Below are positions 29,311-41,578 of a stretch of 53,250 bases of DNA, piece by piece. Within the stretch, counting starts at the first letter, position 1; every line of letters begins with the position of its first letter. The translations under genes and the position numbers were made by a program. Source of the stretch: Ignavibacteria bacterium (GTDB taxonomy: Bacteria > Bacteroidota > Ignavibacteria > Ch128b). The notes under the pieces are model-generated. The model worked only from the letters and a program-made list of their open reading frames with translations. It did no database searches and was not told the origin of the DNA. The DNA is taken from positions 1-53,250 of the forward strand of contig JAOAHM010000059.1 in assembly GCA_026415235.1 (NCBI GenBank), given 5' to 3'.

Positions 29311-29679
29311 TTAAATTTTGAAGCCACCTTCTCGCAAACCTTCAGCTAATGCTTGAACTCTTCCGTGATATCGAAAACCATTTCTATCAAATATTCCAGT
29401 CACAATGCCTTTACTCAATGCAATTTCTGCTGCGACTTTTCCTACCAATCTACTGACTTCAGTTTTAGTAAGATGACCTTGAATTTTTTCTTTAACTTCC
29501 TTTGAAAGATTTGAAACTGAAAAAAGTGTTCTTTGATTTAAGTCATCAATAAATTGCACATAAATATTGTTCAAGCTTCTATAAACACATAACCTTGGTT
29601 TTTCTGGCGTTCCTCTTTGCAAAACTTTTTTTAGATGTTTCTTAACTCTAAATCTTGATTTTATTTTTGGTTTAATCAT
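29311..29679 (-). CDS. rplR: 50S ribosomal protein L18
   Basis: GTPEKPRLCVYRSLNNIYVQFIDD; FDRNGFRYHGRVQALAEGLREGG. Confidence 0.97.
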   Translation of the reverse strand: MIKPKIKSRFRVKKHLKKVLQRGTPEKPRLCVYRSLNNIYVQFIDDLNQRTLFSVSNLSKEVKEKIQGHLTKTEVSRLVGKVAAEIALSKGIVTGIFDRNGFRYHGRVQALAEGLREGGFKI

Positions 29680-29681
29680 AT

Positions 29682-30221
29682 TTACTTACCTGCAGTTTTA
29701 CCAGCTTTACGAATTATTTGTTCACCTTCATATCTTATACCTTTACCTTTGTACGGTTCAGGTGGTCTGAAAGAACGAATTTTAGCTGCAACTTGACCTA
29801 CAAGTTGCTTATCAATTCCACTTACAACTATGTTAGTTGGTGCTGGAACTTCTATTTTAACATCCTGTGGTGGAATGAAGAAAATTGGATGCGAATAACC
29901 TAATGCAAGTTGCAATCCTCTTCCTTTCCATTCTGCTCTGTAACCTACACCAACTATTTCCAATTTCTTTGTATAACCTTCACTTACTCCAATTATCATG
30001 TTTTGAATTAATGCACGATACAAACCATGCAATGCTCTAACTCTCTTATCATCAGAATTTCTTGTCAAAATTACCTGACCATTTTCAACAGTTATATTAA
30101 TGCGAGTATCGTATGTTTGGGTCAATTCACCCTTGGGACCTTTAACTTTAATGGTCCCATTTTGAATTTCAACTGAAACACCTTTTTTTATTTCAACTGG
30201 TTTTCTACCAATTCGCGACAC
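29682..30221 (-). CDS. rplF: 50S ribosomal protein L6
   Basis: MSRIGRKPVEIKKGV; PPEPYKGKGIRYEGE. Confidence 0.97.
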   Translation of the reverse strand: MSRIGRKPVEIKKGVSVEIQNGTIKVKGPKGELTQTYDTRINITVENGQVILTRNSDDKRVRALHGLYRALIQNMIIGVSEGYTKKLEIVGVGYRAEWKGRGLQLALGYSHPIFFIPPQDVKIEVPAPTNIVVSGIDKQLVGQVAAKIRSFRPPEPYKGKGIRYEGEQIIRKAGKTAGK

Positions 30222-30242
30222 TTTTTAATCTCCTCTTTCGAT

Positions 30243-30647
30243 TTACCAAATGTGACAGATTACTTCACCACCGATGTTTTCATTTCTTGCTTCTCGATCG
30301 GTTTTTAATCCTTTCGATGTAGAAACGATTGCAATACCAAGACCATTCAAAACTCTATCGATTGACTTAGCATCTTTATATATTCTAAGTCCTGGTTTAC
30401 TTATTCTTTTCAATCCAGATATTGCACATCTTCCCTGAACATATTTCAATCTAATTTTTAGAATTCCTTGCTTATTATCTTCAATTACTTCGTAAGAGTC
30501 TATATAGTTTTGTTGTTTCAAAATTCTGGCAATATCAATTTTCATTTTTGAAGCTGGCACTTCAACAATTACATGTCGTGCCTTAATTGCATTTCTCAAT
30601 CTGGTTAAAAAATCAGCAATAGGATCTGTCATTGTCATTCTTTTCAA
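30243..30647 (-). CDS. rpsH: 30S ribosomal protein S8
   Basis: [33 protein letters not shown]. Confidence 0.97.
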   Translation of the reverse strand: MKRMTMTDPIADFLTRLRNAIKARHVIVEVPASKMKIDIARILKQQNYIDSYEVIEDNKQGILKIRLKYVQGRCAISGLKRISKPGLRIYKDAKSIDRVLNGLGIAIVSTSKGLKTDREARNENIGGEVICHIW

Positions 30648-30657
30648 CTCTCCTTTT

Positions 30658-30843
30658 TTACCAACTTGCTTTTCTTACACCAGGAATTTGTCCACTACTT
30701 GCCATATTCCTAAAGCAAATTCTACAAATTCCAAACTTTCTTAAATAACCTCTTGGTCTACCGCATAAGCTGCAACGGTTATATTTTCTGACCTTGAATT
30801 TTGGTTCTTTTTTCTGTTTAACAATTAAAGCTAATCGTGCCAA
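30658..30843 (-). CDS. rpsZ: 30S ribosomal protein S14, zinc-binding type Z
   Basis: 61 aa, [22 protein letters not shown]. Confidence 0.96.
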   Translation of the reverse strand: MARLALIVKQKKEPKFKVRKYNRCSLCGRPRGYLRKFGICRICFRNMASSGQIPGVRKASW

Positions 30844-30853
30844 GTTTCACTCC

Positions 30854-31522
30854 TTATTGACTTACTTCTTTTTTCCTGAATGGAAAACCAAATGCTTTTA
30901 ACAATTCGTATGCTTCAGCATCGGTTTTAGCAGTTGTAACAATTGTAATATCCATTCCGTAAATACGATTCACTTTATCAACATTGATTTCTGGGAAGAT
31001 GATATGTTCTTTAATACCAAGAGAATAATTTCCTCTACCATCGAATGATTTGTCAGAAACTCCTCTAAAGTCTCTTACTCTTGGTAATGCAATATTGATT
31101 AATCTATCCAAAAACTCATACATTCTTGCACCGCGAAGAGTAACCATACAACCAATTGCCATACCTTGTCTGAGCTTAAAATTAGAAATAGCTTTTTTTG
31201 CTTTACGGATAGCAGGTTTTTGACCAGCAATCATTTCAAGATCTTTAACTGCATCTTCAAGTAATTTTGGATCTTGAGTAGCTTTTCCAACTCCAATGTT
31301 AAGAGTAATTTTATGAAGTTTTGGAACCTGCATTACATTCTTATAATTGAATTGCTTCATCAACATCGGAACAATTTCTTGCTTATACATCTCGAACAAT
31401 CGAGGTGTAACTTTTTCTTCTGGTTCCGTTTGAACTTCAACTTTAGTTTCTTTTACTTCTTTCTTTGATTTTTTAGTCTGAACTTCTTGCTGAGCTTGTT
31501 TTTTCTGTTTTTTATCTGCCAT
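30854..31522 (-). CDS. rplE: 50S ribosomal protein L5 with charged N-terminal extension
   Basis: L5 core [18 protein letters not shown]...; ~40 aa Lys/Glu/Gln-rich leader. Confidence 0.96.
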   Translation of the reverse strand: MADKKQKKQAQQEVQTKKSKKEVKETKVEVQTEPEEKVTPRLFEMYKQEIVPMLMKQFNYKNVMQVPKLHKITLNIGVGKATQDPKLLEDAVKDLEMIAGQKPAIRKAKKAISNFKLRQGMAIGCMVTLRGARMYEFLDRLINIALPRVRDFRGVSDKSFDGRGNYSLGIKEHIIFPEINVDKVNRIYGMDITIVTTAKTDAEAYELLKAFGFPFRKKEVSQ

Positions 31523-31530
31523 CTTTAGAC

Positions 31531-31860
31531 CTAAATCATTTCTCCGGATTTTTTACTTACACGAACGATTTTTTTCTTTTTAGTAGTTTCATCAAAAATG
31601 ATTTTTGCACCAACTCGAGTTCTTTCATTGGTTTTTGGGTCAATTAACATAACATTAGAGATATGTATTGGTGCTTCTTTTTTAATAATTCCACCTTGTG
31701 GATTTTTTTGAGATGGTCTTGTATGTCTTTTAACTATATTAACACCTTCAACAATTACTCTTTGTTTTTTTGGAAAGACTTTCAATACTTTACCTGTCTT
31801 TCCTTTTTCATTACCTGCGATAACAATTACATTATCATTCTTTTTTATTTTAAGTCTCAT
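31531..31860 (-). CDS. rplX: 50S ribosomal protein L24
   Basis: [42 protein letters not shown]. Confidence 0.97.
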   Translation of the reverse strand: MRLKIKKNDNVIVIAGNEKGKTGKVLKVFPKKQRVIVEGVNIVKRHTRPSQKNPQGGIIKKEAPIHISNVMLIDPKTNERTRVGAKIIFDETTKKKKIVRVSKKSGEMI

Positions 31861-31871
31861 TCCAAAACCTC

Positions 31872-32240
31872 TTATAATACTTCTGGAGCTAATGAAACAA
31901 TTTTCATGAACTGTTTTTCTCTTAATTCACGAGCAACAGGACCAAAAATTCTTGTTCCACGTGGTTCATTTTTATTATCTAACAAGACTGCAGCGTTTTC
32001 ATCAAATCTAATATAAGTTCCATCTTTTCTTCTGACTTCTTTTTTTGTTCTTACGACAACAGCTCTCGATACATCACCTTTTTTAACAGCACCACCTGGT
32101 ATTGCCGATTTCACTGAAACAACAATTATATCACCAACGCTTGCATATCTTCTATTACTTCCACCAAGTACACGAATGCATCTTACTTTTTTTGCACCTG
32201 AATTATCTGCTACCACTAAATTAGTTTCTTCTTGAATCAT
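31872..32240 (-). CDS. rplN: 50S ribosomal protein L14
   Basis: [27 protein letters not shown]. Confidence 0.98.
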   Translation of the reverse strand: MIQEETNLVVADNSGAKKVRCIRVLGGSNRRYASVGDIIVVSVKSAIPGGAVKKGDVSRAVVVRTKKEVRRKDGTYIRFDENAAVLLDNKNEPRGTRIFGPVARELREKQFMKIVSLAPEVL

Positions 32241-32264
32241 TTTTTAATCCTCTCTCTATATTAT

Positions 32265-32525
32265 TTATTTCTCTCTTTCAAGAATTTTAACAAGTCTCCA
32301 TCTTTTTCTTTTACTAAGAGGACGGGTTTCCATAATTTCCACTACATCACCAATCATACATTCATTATTTGGGTCATGAGCCATTAATTTCGTAGTCTTT
32401 TTATAATATTTCTTATAAATCGGATGAGCAACTCGACGCTCAATAGCAACTACAATACTCTTATCCATTTTGTTGCTTACAACTACTCCGATTCTGGTTT
32501 TTCTTCTACCTCTGATTGCTGTCAT
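32265..32525 (-). CDS. rpsQ: 30S ribosomal protein S17
   Basis: [34 protein letters not shown]. Confidence 0.97.
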   Translation of the reverse strand: MTAIRGRRKTRIGVVVSNKMDKSIVVAIERRVAHPIYKKYYKKTTKLMAHDPNNECMIGDVVEIMETRPLSKRKRWRLVKILEREK

Positions 32526-32528
32526 TTT

Positions 32529-32768
32529 TTACTTCTCCTCCTTTTTTCCAGAATCGGTTTTTCTTTCAATACCTAATTCTCTTTCTCGAAGAACGGTTTT
32601 CATTCTTGCAATATCTCTTCTTGTTAATTTTATTTTTGCTGTATTAGTTAATTGTTTCGTTGCTAATGCAAATCTTAAATCTACTAAGTTGTTTTCTTCT
32701 TCAATGATTCTTTTTTTCAATTCTTCATCTGTCATTTGTCTGATTTCGAACATCTTCATAAGTTTCAC
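32529..32768 (-). CDS. rpmC: 50S ribosomal protein L29
   Basis: LRFALATKQLTNTAKIKLTRRDIARMKTVLRERE. Confidence 0.95.
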   Translation of the reverse strand: MKLMKMFEIRQMTDEELKKRIIEEENNLVDLRFALATKQLTNTAKIKLTRRDIARMKTVLRERELGIERKTDSGKKEEK

Positions 32769-33185
32769 CTATTCAGCTTTGTAATCTATTCTTGTAACAA
32801 TTTTGGTTTTAATAGGTAATTTATGAGCAGCTAATTTTAACGCTTCTAATGCAGTATTTGCATCTACTCCAGCTACTTCAAATAAAACTCTACCTGGTTT
32901 AACCACTGCAACCCAAAATTCTGGTGAACCTTTTCCTTTACCCATTCTTGTTTCAAGTGGTTTTTTGGTGACTGGTTTATCTGGGAAAATTCTTATCCAA
33001 ATTTTACCATCCCTTTTCATTTTTCTTGCAAGAGCAACACGGCAGGCTTCAATTTGTCTTGCAGTAATCCAATGAGGTTCCAAAGCTTTAAGTCCAAAAT
33101 CACCAAATGCAACCGTATTTCCACGAGTTGCTTTACCTTTCATTCTACCGCGTTGAGCTTTACGATATTTAACTCTTTTAGGCAT
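32769..33185 (-). CDS. rplP: 50S ribosomal protein L16
   Basis: [23 protein letters not shown]; start set at MPKRV. Confidence 0.97.
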   Translation of the reverse strand: MPKRVKYRKAQRGRMKGKATRGNTVAFGDFGLKALEPHWITARQIEACRVALARKMKRDGKIWIRIFPDKPVTKKPLETRMGKGKGSPEFWVAVVKPGRVLFEVAGVDANTALEALKLAAHKLPIKTKIVTRIDYKAE

Positions 33186-33196
33186 TAACATAAAAT

Positions 33197-33847
33197 TTAC
33201 GCTCCAATTTTTTCACCTGGTTTACCGAAAATTTCGCCTCTGCAAATCCAGACTTTTACACCAATAGAACCATAAATGGTTTGAGCTGTTGCAGTTGCGT
33301 AATCAATATCTGCTCTAAATGTATGTAATGGAACTCGACCTTCTTTGTATTGTTCAGAACGAGCCATTTCAGCACCAGCGAGTCTTCCACCGCACTTAAT
33401 TCTAATACCTTCTGCACCCATTCGCATTGCAGCAGTAATAGCAGTTTTCATTGCTCGTCTGTGAGAAATTCTATTTTCAATTTGTTTTGCAATATTTTTT
33501 GCAACTAACTCGGCGTCTAATTCAGGGCGTTTTATTTCATGAATTTGTACTTTTACTTCTTTATCAAATAATTTCTTTAATTCTGCTTCAAGTTGTGCAA
33601 TATCTTTACCACTGCGACCAATAACTACACCTGGTCTTGAAGTATGAATAGTAATTGTTAAATCCTTCGCTGTTCTTTCAATAACAACTTTAGAAACACC
33701 AGCATTTTCTAAACGATTTTTGATATAATTTCTAATCTTAACATCCTCAACGAGTTTGGGTCCGAAGGATTTTTCTTCATACCAGTTTGAGTCCCAACCT
33801 CGTGTAATTCCTATTCTCAAGCCAATTGGATTAGATTTCTGTCCCAA
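33197..33847 (-). CDS. rpsC: 30S ribosomal protein S3
   Basis: [28 protein letters not shown] domain. Confidence 0.98.
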   Translation of the reverse strand: MGQKSNPIGLRIGITRGWDSNWYEEKSFGPKLVEDVKIRNYIKNRLENAGVSKVVIERTAKDLTITIHTSRPGVVIGRSGKDIAQLEAELKKLFDKEVKVQIHEIKRPELDAELVAKNIAKQIENRISHRRAMKTAITAAMRMGAEGIRIKCGGRLAGAEMARSEQYKEGRVPLHTFRADIDYATATAQTIYGSIGVKVWICRGEIFGKPGEKIGA

Positions 33848-33855
33848 TGATACTC

Positions 33856-34209
33856 CTATGATTTTGTTTCTTTTTGTGCAACAACTATAGTTACATGATT
33901 TGATCTTTTACGAATTCTGTATGCTCGACCCATCGGAGCCGGTAAAACACGCTTTAACATGGGACCACCATCTACATACGCTTCCTTGACATACAAATCA
34001 CTAATCTCAATACGACCATCTTCGACTTTATTCATTAAGTTAGCAACTGCTGATCTTAAAACTTTTTCAGCATCTCTTGCTGCATGTTTTTTATTAAAAT
34101 GCAAAATACTTAATGCTTCTTCGACAGATTTTCCACGAATCAAATCAATCACAGTTCTCATTTTTCGTGGCGATGTAGGTATAAATCTAAATTTTGCTCT
34201 AGCTTCCAT
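33856..34209 (-). CDS. rplV: 50S ribosomal protein L22
   Basis: [48 protein letters not shown]. Confidence 0.97.
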   Translation of the reverse strand: MEARAKFRFIPTSPRKMRTVIDLIRGKSVEEALSILHFNKKHAARDAEKVLRSAVANLMNKVEDGRIEISDLYVKEAYVDGGPMLKRVLPAPMGRAYRIRKRSNHVTIVVAQKETKS

Positions 34210-34226
34210 AGTTTACCTTATCAAAC

Positions 34227-34514
34227 TTATTTTGCTTTGCTTGCTTTCTCAGCTTTAGTTCCTGGATGACCTCTGAAAATTCGAGTAGGTGCGAATTCAC
34301 CTAATTTATGACCTACCATGTATTCTGTAATCAAAACAGGAATAAATTGTTTACCATTGTGTATGGCAATTGTATGTCCCACAAATTCAGGCGATATAGT
34401 TGATGCACGAGACCAGGTTTTTATTAATTTTTTCTGATTAGCTTCGTTCAAAGCTCTTATCTTCTTCAGAAGTTTCTCATTAATATATGGACCTTTTTTA
34501 ACTGATCTTGGCAT
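34227..34514 (-). CDS. rpsS: 30S ribosomal protein S19
   Basis: [32 protein letters not shown]. Confidence 0.98.
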   Translation of the reverse strand: MPRSVKKGPYINEKLLKKIRALNEANQKKLIKTWSRASTISPEFVGHTIAIHNGKQFIPVLITEYMVGHKLGEFAPTRIFRGHPGTKAEKASKAK

Positions 34515-34529
34515 AAATTCCTCGTTACA

Positions 34530-35363
34530 CTACTTTCTTCTTTTTACAATGTATTTATCGGATAATTTATTTTTCTTCCTTGTTTTCAAACCTTTTGCAT
34601 ATTGACCCCATGGTGATGTTGGATGTTGCCAACCACCACCTGATTTGCTTTTTCCTTCACCACCACCATTTGGATGGTCAATCGGGTTCATTGCAACACC
34701 ACGGACATAAGATCTCCAACCAAGCCATCTGTTTCTACCAGCTTTACCTAAACTTATATTTTCATGATCTGCATTACCAACAACCCCATAAGTACAATAG
34801 CAATTTACATTAACTAATCTAACTTCACCTGAAGGAAGTTTTAAATGTACATATTTACCTTCTCTTGCGACAACTTGAGCAGAAGTTCCTGCACTTCTCG
34901 CTAATTGCCCACCTTTACCTGGTTTGAGCTCAACATTGTGAACAAAACTACCAAGAGGGACAATTCCCAATGGCATTGCATTACCAGGTTTAATCTCTAC
35001 ATTTTCACCAGCAATTATTGTTTCTCCGACTTTTAAGCCATTTGGAGCTAAAATGTATCGTTTTTCACCATCTGCGTAATGAATTAGCGCAATTCGAGCC
35101 GATCTATTTGGGTCATACTCAATTGAATGTACAGTACCAGGAATGTTTCTTTTGTCTCGTTTGAAATCGATTATTCTGTACATTCTTTTATGTCCACCAC
35201 CACGATGACGTGCCGTTAATCTACCATAATTATTTCTTCCACCAGATTTTTTCAATGGTTCGAGAAGAGATTTCTCTGGTTCAGTTTTAGTGATTTCAGA
35301 GAAATCTGGTAATATTGCAAATCTTTGTGATGGTGTTACTGGTTTTAATTTTTTAAGTCCCAT
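34530..35363 (-). CDS. rplB: 50S ribosomal protein L2
   Basis: [47 protein letters not shown]. Confidence 0.98.
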   Translation of the reverse strand: MGLKKLKPVTPSQRFAILPDFSEITKTEPEKSLLEPLKKSGGRNNYGRLTARHRGGGHKRMYRIIDFKRDKRNIPGTVHSIEYDPNRSARIALIHYADGEKRYILAPNGLKVGETIIAGENVEIKPGNAMPLGIVPLGSFVHNVELKPGKGGQLARSAGTSAQVVAREGKYVHLKLPSGEVRLVNVNCYCTYGVVGNADHENISLGKAGRNRWLGWRSYVRGVAMNPIDHPNGGGEGKSKSGGGWQHPTSPWGQYAKGLKTRKKNKLSDKYIVKRRK

Positions 35364-35381
35364 TCTAATTCATCCTTGCAA

Positions 35382-35690
35382 TTATATGTTCTCAAAGAAA
35401 TCTATTTTTTGACCTTCAGCTAAAGTTACATAAGCTTTTTTGATTGTTGCAGTTCGTCCGGTGAAACGACCAGACCTTGTGAACTGTGTTTTGGTCTTTC
35501 CTTTTCTGACTACAGTTCTAACATTGATAACTTTTACATTAAACTTTTTTTCAACGGCATTAGCAATTTCAATTTTATTCGCATTACGTGCAACTTCGAA
35601 ACCATAAACATTAACACCCTTATCTTGTAAAGCTGTCAACTTTTCGGTTAACAAAGGTCTTATCAATATTTGATTAATTTGTTTACTCAT
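35382..35690 (-). CDS. rplW: 50S ribosomal protein L23
   Basis: ILIRPLLTEKLT...YGFEVARNANKIEIANAVEKKFNVKV. Confidence 0.96.
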   Translation of the reverse strand: MSKQINQILIRPLLTEKLTALQDKGVNVYGFEVARNANKIEIANAVEKKFNVKVINVRTVVRKGKTKTQFTRSGRFTGRTATIKKAYVTLAEGQKIDFFENI

Positions 35691-36315
35691 GGCTAAACTT
35701 CTGATTAATTAAATTCAATGCACTTTCCTGAAGCAATAAAACTTTATTATTTAGAATATCATAAGTAGAAGCTTTAGGCGCCTCTAAAATGTTTAACTTT
35801 GGAATATTTCTACCAGAGAGATAAATAGTTTTATCGTATGAACCAGTTAGTAAAAGTGTCTTTTTATCCTCAAGCTTTAATGCCTTGAGGATATTAAACA
35901 TTTCTTTTGTTTTTGGCTGTTCAAATTGAAAATCTTCAACGACAATAATTTGATTATTTTTTGCTTTGTAAGTTAAAGCAGATAAACGAGCCAAAGTTTT
36001 AATTTTTTTAGGAATTTTCATTTCATAGTCGCGTGGTTTTGGACCGAACACAGTACCACCACCAACCCAAAGAGGAGAACGGATTGAACCAGCACGAGCA
36101 GTTCCTCTACCTTTCTGTCTCCAAGGTTTTCGACCACCACCACGCACTTCACTTCTTTCTTTGGTTTTAGCTGTTCCTTGCCTTTGATTAGCAAGAAATG
36201 CTTTAACTGCTAAGTAAATAGCATGGTCGTTTGGTTCTATTCCAAATACATCCGGATTTAATTCGATTTGTCTTCCGGTTAATGTTCCATCTATTTTATA
36301 TACATCAACTTTCAT
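35683..36315 (-). CDS. rplD: 50S ribosomal protein L4
   Basis: RQGTAKTKERSEVRGGGRKPWRQKGRGTARAGSIRSPLWVGGG. Confidence 0.97.
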   Translation of the reverse strand: MKVDVYKIDGTLTGRQIELNPDVFGIEPNDHAIYLAVKAFLANQRQGTAKTKERSEVRGGGRKPWRQKGRGTARAGSIRSPLWVGGGTVFGPKPRDYEMKIPKKIKTLARLSALTYKAKNNQIIVVEDFQFEQPKTKEMFNILKALKLEDKKTLLLTGSYDKTIYLSGRNIPKLNILEAPKASTYDILNNKVLLLQESALNLINQKFSHE

Positions 36316-36317
36316 GT

Positions 36318-36938
36318 TTACTTCTTAATCAATTTCACATATCCATTTATATGACCAGGAATTGCACCTTTGATAAATATTAGGTTCTGGTCTTTGTCTA
36401 TTTTGACGATTTTAAGATTTCTTATTGAAACTTTGTCACCGCCCATTCGTCCAGCCATTCTTTGACCTTTAAACACACGGCTTGGAAATGAACTTGCACC
36501 AATCGAACCTGGAGCTCTTAACCTATCACTCTGACCGTGAGATACAGGTCCGCCACCAAAACCATGTCTTTTAACAACTCCCTGAAATCCTTTACCTTTT
36601 GAAATTCCTTGAACTGTAATCTTATCACCTTCGTTAAAAATCTCTACCGATATCTTCTGACCTAATTGCAAATCTTTCAAATCGAAGTCTCTAAATTCTG
36701 CCAGGAATTTCTTTGGCGAAACTCCAGCTTTGTTAAAATGACCAATTAATGGCTTATTGGTACTTCTAAGTCTTCTCTCATCGAATCCTAATTGAACTGC
36801 ATCGTACCCATCTTTGTCTTTAGTTTTAATTTGAGTTACGAAGCAGGGACCAGCCTCTACAATCGTAACTGGAATAACATTTCCATTTTCATCAAAAATT
36901 CTTGTCATTCCTGTTTTTTTACCTAAAAGGCCTATCAT
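36318..36938 (-). CDS. rplC: 50S ribosomal protein L3
   Basis: MIGLLGKKTGMTRIFDENGNVIPVTIVEAGPC; internal start preferred over 36950. Confidence 0.95.
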   Translation of the reverse strand: MIGLLGKKTGMTRIFDENGNVIPVTIVEAGPCFVTQIKTKDKDGYDAVQLGFDERRLRSTNKPLIGHFNKAGVSPKKFLAEFRDFDLKDLQLGQKISVEIFNEGDKITVQGISKGKGFQGVVKRHGFGGGPVSHGQSDRLRAPGSIGASSFPSRVFKGQRMAGRMGGDKVSIRNLKIVKIDKDQNLIFIKGAIPGHINGYVKLIKK

Positions 36939-36950
36939 TATATTCTCCAA

Positions 36951-37265
36951 CTATGCATTGACTTTAATCTCAATATCGACACCCGCTGGGATATCGAGTT
37001 TCATTAGTGAATCAATTGTTTTGTTATTTGAATTTATAATGTCGATTAATCTCTTGTGTGAACGTATTTCAAATTGATCACGTGATTTTTTATCAACATG
37101 AGGAGATCTAAGAACAGTATAAACGGTTCTTTTAGTTGGCAAAGGAATGGGACCTGAGACTAAGGCTCCCGTACTTCTTACAGTTTTAATTATCTTCTCA
37201 GCTGACTTATCTAACAAGTTATGGTCGTAAGATTTTAATTTAATGCGTATCTTTTGACTCTGCAC
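36951..37265 (-). CDS. rpsJ: 30S ribosomal protein S10
   Basis: [43 protein letters not shown]. Confidence 0.98.
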   Translation of the reverse strand: MQSQKIRIKLKSYDHNLLDKSAEKIIKTVRSTGALVSGPIPLPTKRTVYTVLRSPHVDKKSRDQFEIRSHKRLIDIINSNNKTIDSLMKLDIPAGVDIEIKVNA

Positions 37266-37296
37266 TTCTTAAATCTCCTTAAATATACTTTCTTTA

Positions 37297-38505
37297 TTAT
37301 TCAAGAATTTTAGTTACAACACCAGCACCAACAGTTCTACCACCTTCACGAATAGCGAAACGCAATCCCTCTTCCATAGCAATTTCTGAAATCAAATCAA
37401 CTGTTAATTTCACATTGTCACCTGGCATAACCATTTCAACACCTTCTGGTAAGGTTACAACACCAGTAACATCAGTTGTTCTGAAATAGAATTGTGGTCT
37501 ATATCCAGAGAAGAATGGAGTATGACGTCCACCTTCTTCTTTTGATAAGACGTAAACTTCACATTCAAATTTCTTGTGAGGAGTTATACTACCTGGTTTT
37601 GCTAAAACCATTCCTCTTTCAATTTCATCTTTTCCAATTCCTCTCAAAAGCAAACCTGCGTTATCACCAGCGATTGCTTCATCAAGTTCTTTTCTGAACA
37701 TTTCAATACCAGTGACAACTGTTTTCTTATGTTGACCAAGACCAATTAACTCAACTTCTTCATTAAGTTTGATTCTTCCTCTTTCAACTCTACCAGTTGC
37801 AACAGTTCCACGACCTGTAATACTGAAAACATCTTCTACAGGCATTAAGAATGGTTTATCAATATCTCGTTGTGGCAATGGAATATAATTATCAAGTGCA
37901 TCAACCAATTCCCAAATGCATTTGAATTCTGGTTCATCTGGTGTAGAATTTGGTTGCAGTGCTTTTTCCATTGCTTTTAATGCACTACCTCTAATGACTG
38001 GAATTTCATCTCCAGGAAACTCATATTTTGAAAGTAATTCTCTAACTTCCATTTCTACTAAATCTAATAGCTCTGGATCATCTACTGCGTCAACTTTATT
38101 CATAAATACAACGATAGCGGGAACACCAACTTGACGGGCGAGAAGAATATGTTCTCTTGTTTGAGGCATAGGACCATCGGTAGCAGCAACGACTAAGATT
38201 GCACCATCCATTTGTGCTGCACCGGTAATCATGTTTTTAATATAGTCTGCGTGACCTGGGCAGTCAACATGTGCATAATGTCTTTTTTCAGAAGAATATT
38301 CAACGTGTGCAGTTGCAATGGTAATACCACGTGCTTTTTCTTCTGGTGCGTTATCAATAGAGTCGAAGGTTCTTACTTGAGCAAGATTTTTCTTAGCAAG
38401 AACCATTGTTATTGCTGCTGTTAAAGTTGTCTTACCATGATCCACGTGACCAATTGTTCCAACATTCACGTGAGGTTTACTTCTATCAAATTTTTCCTTT
38501 GCCAT
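37297..38505 (-). CDS. tuf: Elongation factor Tu
   Basis: [52 protein letters not shown]. Confidence 0.99.
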   Translation of the reverse strand: MAKEKFDRSKPHVNVGTIGHVDHGKTTLTAAITMVLAKKNLAQVRTFDSIDNAPEEKARGITIATAHVEYSSEKRHYAHVDCPGHADYIKNMITGAAQMDGAILVVAATDGPMPQTREHILLARQVGVPAIVVFMNKVDAVDDPELLDLVEMEVRELLSKYEFPGDEIPVIRGSALKAMEKALQPNSTPDEPEFKCIWELVDALDNYIPLPQRDIDKPFLMPVEDVFSITGRGTVATGRVERGRIKLNEEVELIGLGQHKKTVVTGIEMFRKELDEAIAGDNAGLLLRGIGKDEIERGMVLAKPGSITPHKKFECEVYVLSKEEGGRHTPFFSGYRPQFYFRTTDVTGVVTLPEGVEMVMPGDNVKLTVDLISEIAMEEGLRFAIREGGRTVGAGVVTKILE

Positions 38506-38532
38506 TTTTGTTTCTCCTTTTAATTGATAAAA

Positions 38533-40632
38533 TTATACTGTAATACTTTCTTTTCCACCAATTGATTTTTCAATTATTTGATCTGCTATTTGTTTTGGAA
38601 CTTCTTGATAAAAAGCAAATTGCATTGTGTATAAAGCTCTTCCTTGTGTCATAGATCTCAAAACGGTTGCATAACCAAACATCTCAGATAGAGGCACTAA
38701 AGCTCTAATGACTTGCGCATCTTTTCTTGCACTAAATCCTTCTATTTTCCCTCGTCTCGAATTCAAATCACCCATAACATCACCTAAGTATTCCTCAGGC
38801 GTGACTACTTCTACTTCCATTATTGGTTCAAGTAAAATTGGATTAGCTTTCTTTGCAGCTTCTTTAAATGCGATTGAACCGGCAATTCTGAACGATAATT
38901 CATCAGAGTCAACTTCATGATATGAACCATCAAACAAAGTAACTTTTACATCAACAACTGGATAACCTGCTAATACTCCGTTTCTCATCGCTTCTTCTAT
39001 ACCAGCAGAAACTGCTGGAATATATTCTTTTGGAACAACACCACCTACAATTTTATTAATAAACTCGTATCCTTTCCCTTTTTCATTAGGTTCGATTTCT
39101 ATCCATACATGTCCATATTTACCACGACCGCCAGTCTGACGAATAAACTTTCCTTCAGCTTGAACTTTCTTTGTAATCGTTTCTCTATAAGCTACTTGAG
39201 GTTTACCAACATTAGCTTCAACTTTAAATTCTCTCTTCATTCTATCAACTAAAATCTCAAGATGAAGTTCACCCATTCCAGCAATTAAAGTCTGACCAGT
39301 TTCCTCGTTAACACTAACTCTAAAAGTTGGATCTTCATCTGCTAGTTTGTTTAATGCTTCAGATAATTTATCTTGATCTGCTTTTGTCTTAGGTTCAATT
39401 GCAATTTGTATAACTGGCTCTGGAAATTCCATTTTTTCCAAAATTATTGGATCAGATTCATCACACAATGTATCGCCAGTTTTTGTGAACTTTAATCCAA
39501 CAGCTGCTGCAATATCACCAGCATAAACTTCATCAATATCTGTTCTATGATTTGCATGCATTTGAAGAAGTCTACCTAATCTTTCTTTCTTCTCTTTAGT
39601 CGAATTATAAACATAAGAACCAGCTGTTGCCTTTCCTGAATAGACTCTAAAAAATGTTAATCTTCCAACATAAGGATCGCTCATAATCTTAAATGCTAAA
39701 GCAGTAAACTTCTCATCTTCAGTCAATTTACGAGTAACTAAATCATTTAAGTGTGGATGATGACCTACAATTGGAGGTAAATCTGCGGGTGAAGGCAAGA
39801 AATCAATTACAGCATCCAATAAAAGTTGAATACCTTTATTTTTGAAAGCAGAACCACAAAGAACTGGTACAATTGTACCTTTAATAGTTGCTTGTCTTAT
39901 TACTCTCTTAATTTCTTCTTCAGTGATTTCTTCACCTTCAAGATATTTTACGAGCAAAGTATCGTCAATATCGGATACAGATTCTAATAATTTTGTTCTA
40001 TTTTCTTTAGCGTAATTTTCTAAGTCTTTTGGTATGTCAAAAATTTCAAACTTAGTTCCAAGTGGATCCTCAGTATACATCACAGCCTTCATTCGAATCA
40101 AATCTACAACACCAGTGAACATGTCACCTTCGCCAATCGGAATTTGAATAGGCACTGGATTAGCACCTAATCTATCCTTCATCATCTGAATAACATTAAA
40201 GAAATCGGCACCTACTCTATCCATTTTGTTCACAAAAGCAATTCTTGGAACGCCGAATTTATCTGCTTGTCGCCATACTGTTTCAGATTGGGGCTCAACA
40301 CCTCCAACAGCGCAAAATAGGGCAACTGCGCCATCTAAAACTCGTAATGAACGTTCTACTTCAACTGTAAAATCAACATGTCCAGGGGTGTCAATAATAT
40401 TAATTCTATGACCTTTCCATTCGCAAGTTGTTGCAGCACTTGTAATGGTTATACCTCTTTCACGCTCTTGCTCCATAAAATCCATCGTAGCAGAGCCATC
40501 GTGAACTTCGCCCATTCGATGCACTTTACCGGTATAAAACAGAATTCTTTCTGTTGTAGTAGTTTTACCGGCATCGATATGAGCCATAATTCCAATATTT
40601 CTAAGTTTCTCTATCGGTAATCCTCTAGGCAT
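38533..40632 (-). CDS. fusA: Elongation factor G
   Basis: [48 protein letters not shown]. Confidence 0.99.
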   Translation of the reverse strand: MPRGLPIEKLRNIGIMAHIDAGKTTTTERILFYTGKVHRMGEVHDGSATMDFMEQERERGITITSAATTCEWKGHRINIIDTPGHVDFTVEVERSLRVLDGAVALFCAVGGVEPQSETVWRQADKFGVPRIAFVNKMDRVGADFFNVIQMMKDRLGANPVPIQIPIGEGDMFTGVVDLIRMKAVMYTEDPLGTKFEIFDIPKDLENYAKENRTKLLESVSDIDDTLLVKYLEGEEITEEEIKRVIRQATIKGTIVPVLCGSAFKNKGIQLLLDAVIDFLPSPADLPPIVGHHPHLNDLVTRKLTEDEKFTALAFKIMSDPYVGRLTFFRVYSGKATAGSYVYNSTKEKKERLGRLLQMHANHRTDIDEVYAGDIAAAVGLKFTKTGDTLCDESDPIILEKMEFPEPVIQIAIEPKTKADQDKLSEALNKLADEDPTFRVSVNEETGQTLIAGMGELHLEILVDRMKREFKVEANVGKPQVAYRETITKKVQAEGKFIRQTGGRGKYGHVWIEIEPNEKGKGYEFINKIVGGVVPKEYIPAVSAGIEEAMRNGVLAGYPVVDVKVTLFDGSYHEVDSDELSFRIAGSIAFKEAAKKANPILLEPIMEVEVVTPEEYLGDVMGDLNSRRGKIEGFSARKDAQVIRALVPLSEMFGYATVLRSMTQGRALYTMQFAFYQEVPKQIADQIIEKSIGGKESITV

Positions 40633-40652
40633 AAATTAAGTTAACTCCAATC

Positions 40653-41120
40653 TTACCATTTAAAGTGAGCGAATGCTTTGTTAGCTTCAGCCATTCTATG
40701 CGTATCTTCTTTTTTCTTGATTGCAGCACCTTCATTGTTTGCAGCTGCAATCAGTTCAGCAGCTAATTTATTAGCAAAAGATTTATCTTTTCTTTCTCTA
40801 GCAAAATTTATAATCCACCTTAAAGCAAGAGCAATTTGTCTTTCAGGTCGCACCTCAGTCGGAACTTGATATGTTGCACCACCAATTCTTCTACTTCTAA
40901 CTTCAATCATTGGCTTAACATTATTCACAGCTTTTAAGAATACTTCAAGTGGATTTTTGTTAGTTCTTTCTTTAATGATGTCAAATGCACCATAAACAAG
41001 TTTTCTTGCTACATTCTTTTTACCACGCTTCATCACATAGTTAATGAGCTTTGTAACTAAGACCTCATTATAAATTGGATCTGGTGGTAAAATTCTTTTT
41101 TCTGCTCTTCTCTTTCTCAT
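40653..41120 (-). CDS. rpsG: 30S ribosomal protein S7
   Basis: [31 protein letters not shown]. Confidence 0.98.
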   Translation of the reverse strand: MRKRRAEKRILPPDPIYNEVLVTKLINYVMKRGKKNVARKLVYGAFDIIKERTNKNPLEVFLKAVNNVKPMIEVRSRRIGGATYQVPTEVRPERQIALALRWIINFARERKDKSFANKLAAELIAAANNEGAAIKKKEDTHRMAEANKAFAHFKW

Positions 41121-41122
41121 AA

Positions 41123-41506
41123 CTACTTACTTGCTGTTTTTGCTTTTTTAGTACCGTATTTAGATCTACCTTGTTTTCTATCAGCTACACCAGCTGCATC
41201 TAAAGTTCCACGAATAATATGATAACGAACACCTGGCAAATCTTTTACTCTTCCGCCTCGTACCAACACAATCGAGTGCTCTTGAAGATTATGTCCTTCT
41301 CCAGGTATATATGCCGTAACTTCAATACCATTTGAAAGACGAACACGGGCTACTTTTCTTAAAGCGGAATTCGGTTTCTTTGGTGTCGTTGTATAAACAC
41401 GGGTGCATACACCTCTCTTTTGAGGGCAACCCTGAAGAGCTGGTGACTTGCTCTTACTTTTAACTTTGACTCTATTCTGTCTGACTAATTGATTTATTGT
41501 TGGCAA
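41123..41506 (-). CDS. rpsL: 30S ribosomal protein S12
   Basis: [39 protein letters not shown]. Confidence 0.99.
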   Translation of the reverse strand: MPTINQLVRQNRVKVKSKSKSPALQGCPQKRGVCTRVYTTTPKKPNSALRKVARVRLSNGIEVTAYIPGEGHNLQEHSIVLVRGGRVKDLPGVRYHIIRGTLDAAGVADRKQGRSKYGTKKAKTASK

Positions 41507-41578
41507 ATCTACTTCTCCGTTTTATAAAAATTTAGCTTCGCAATATAACATTTCAAATTATTTTAATCAATAGTCAAT

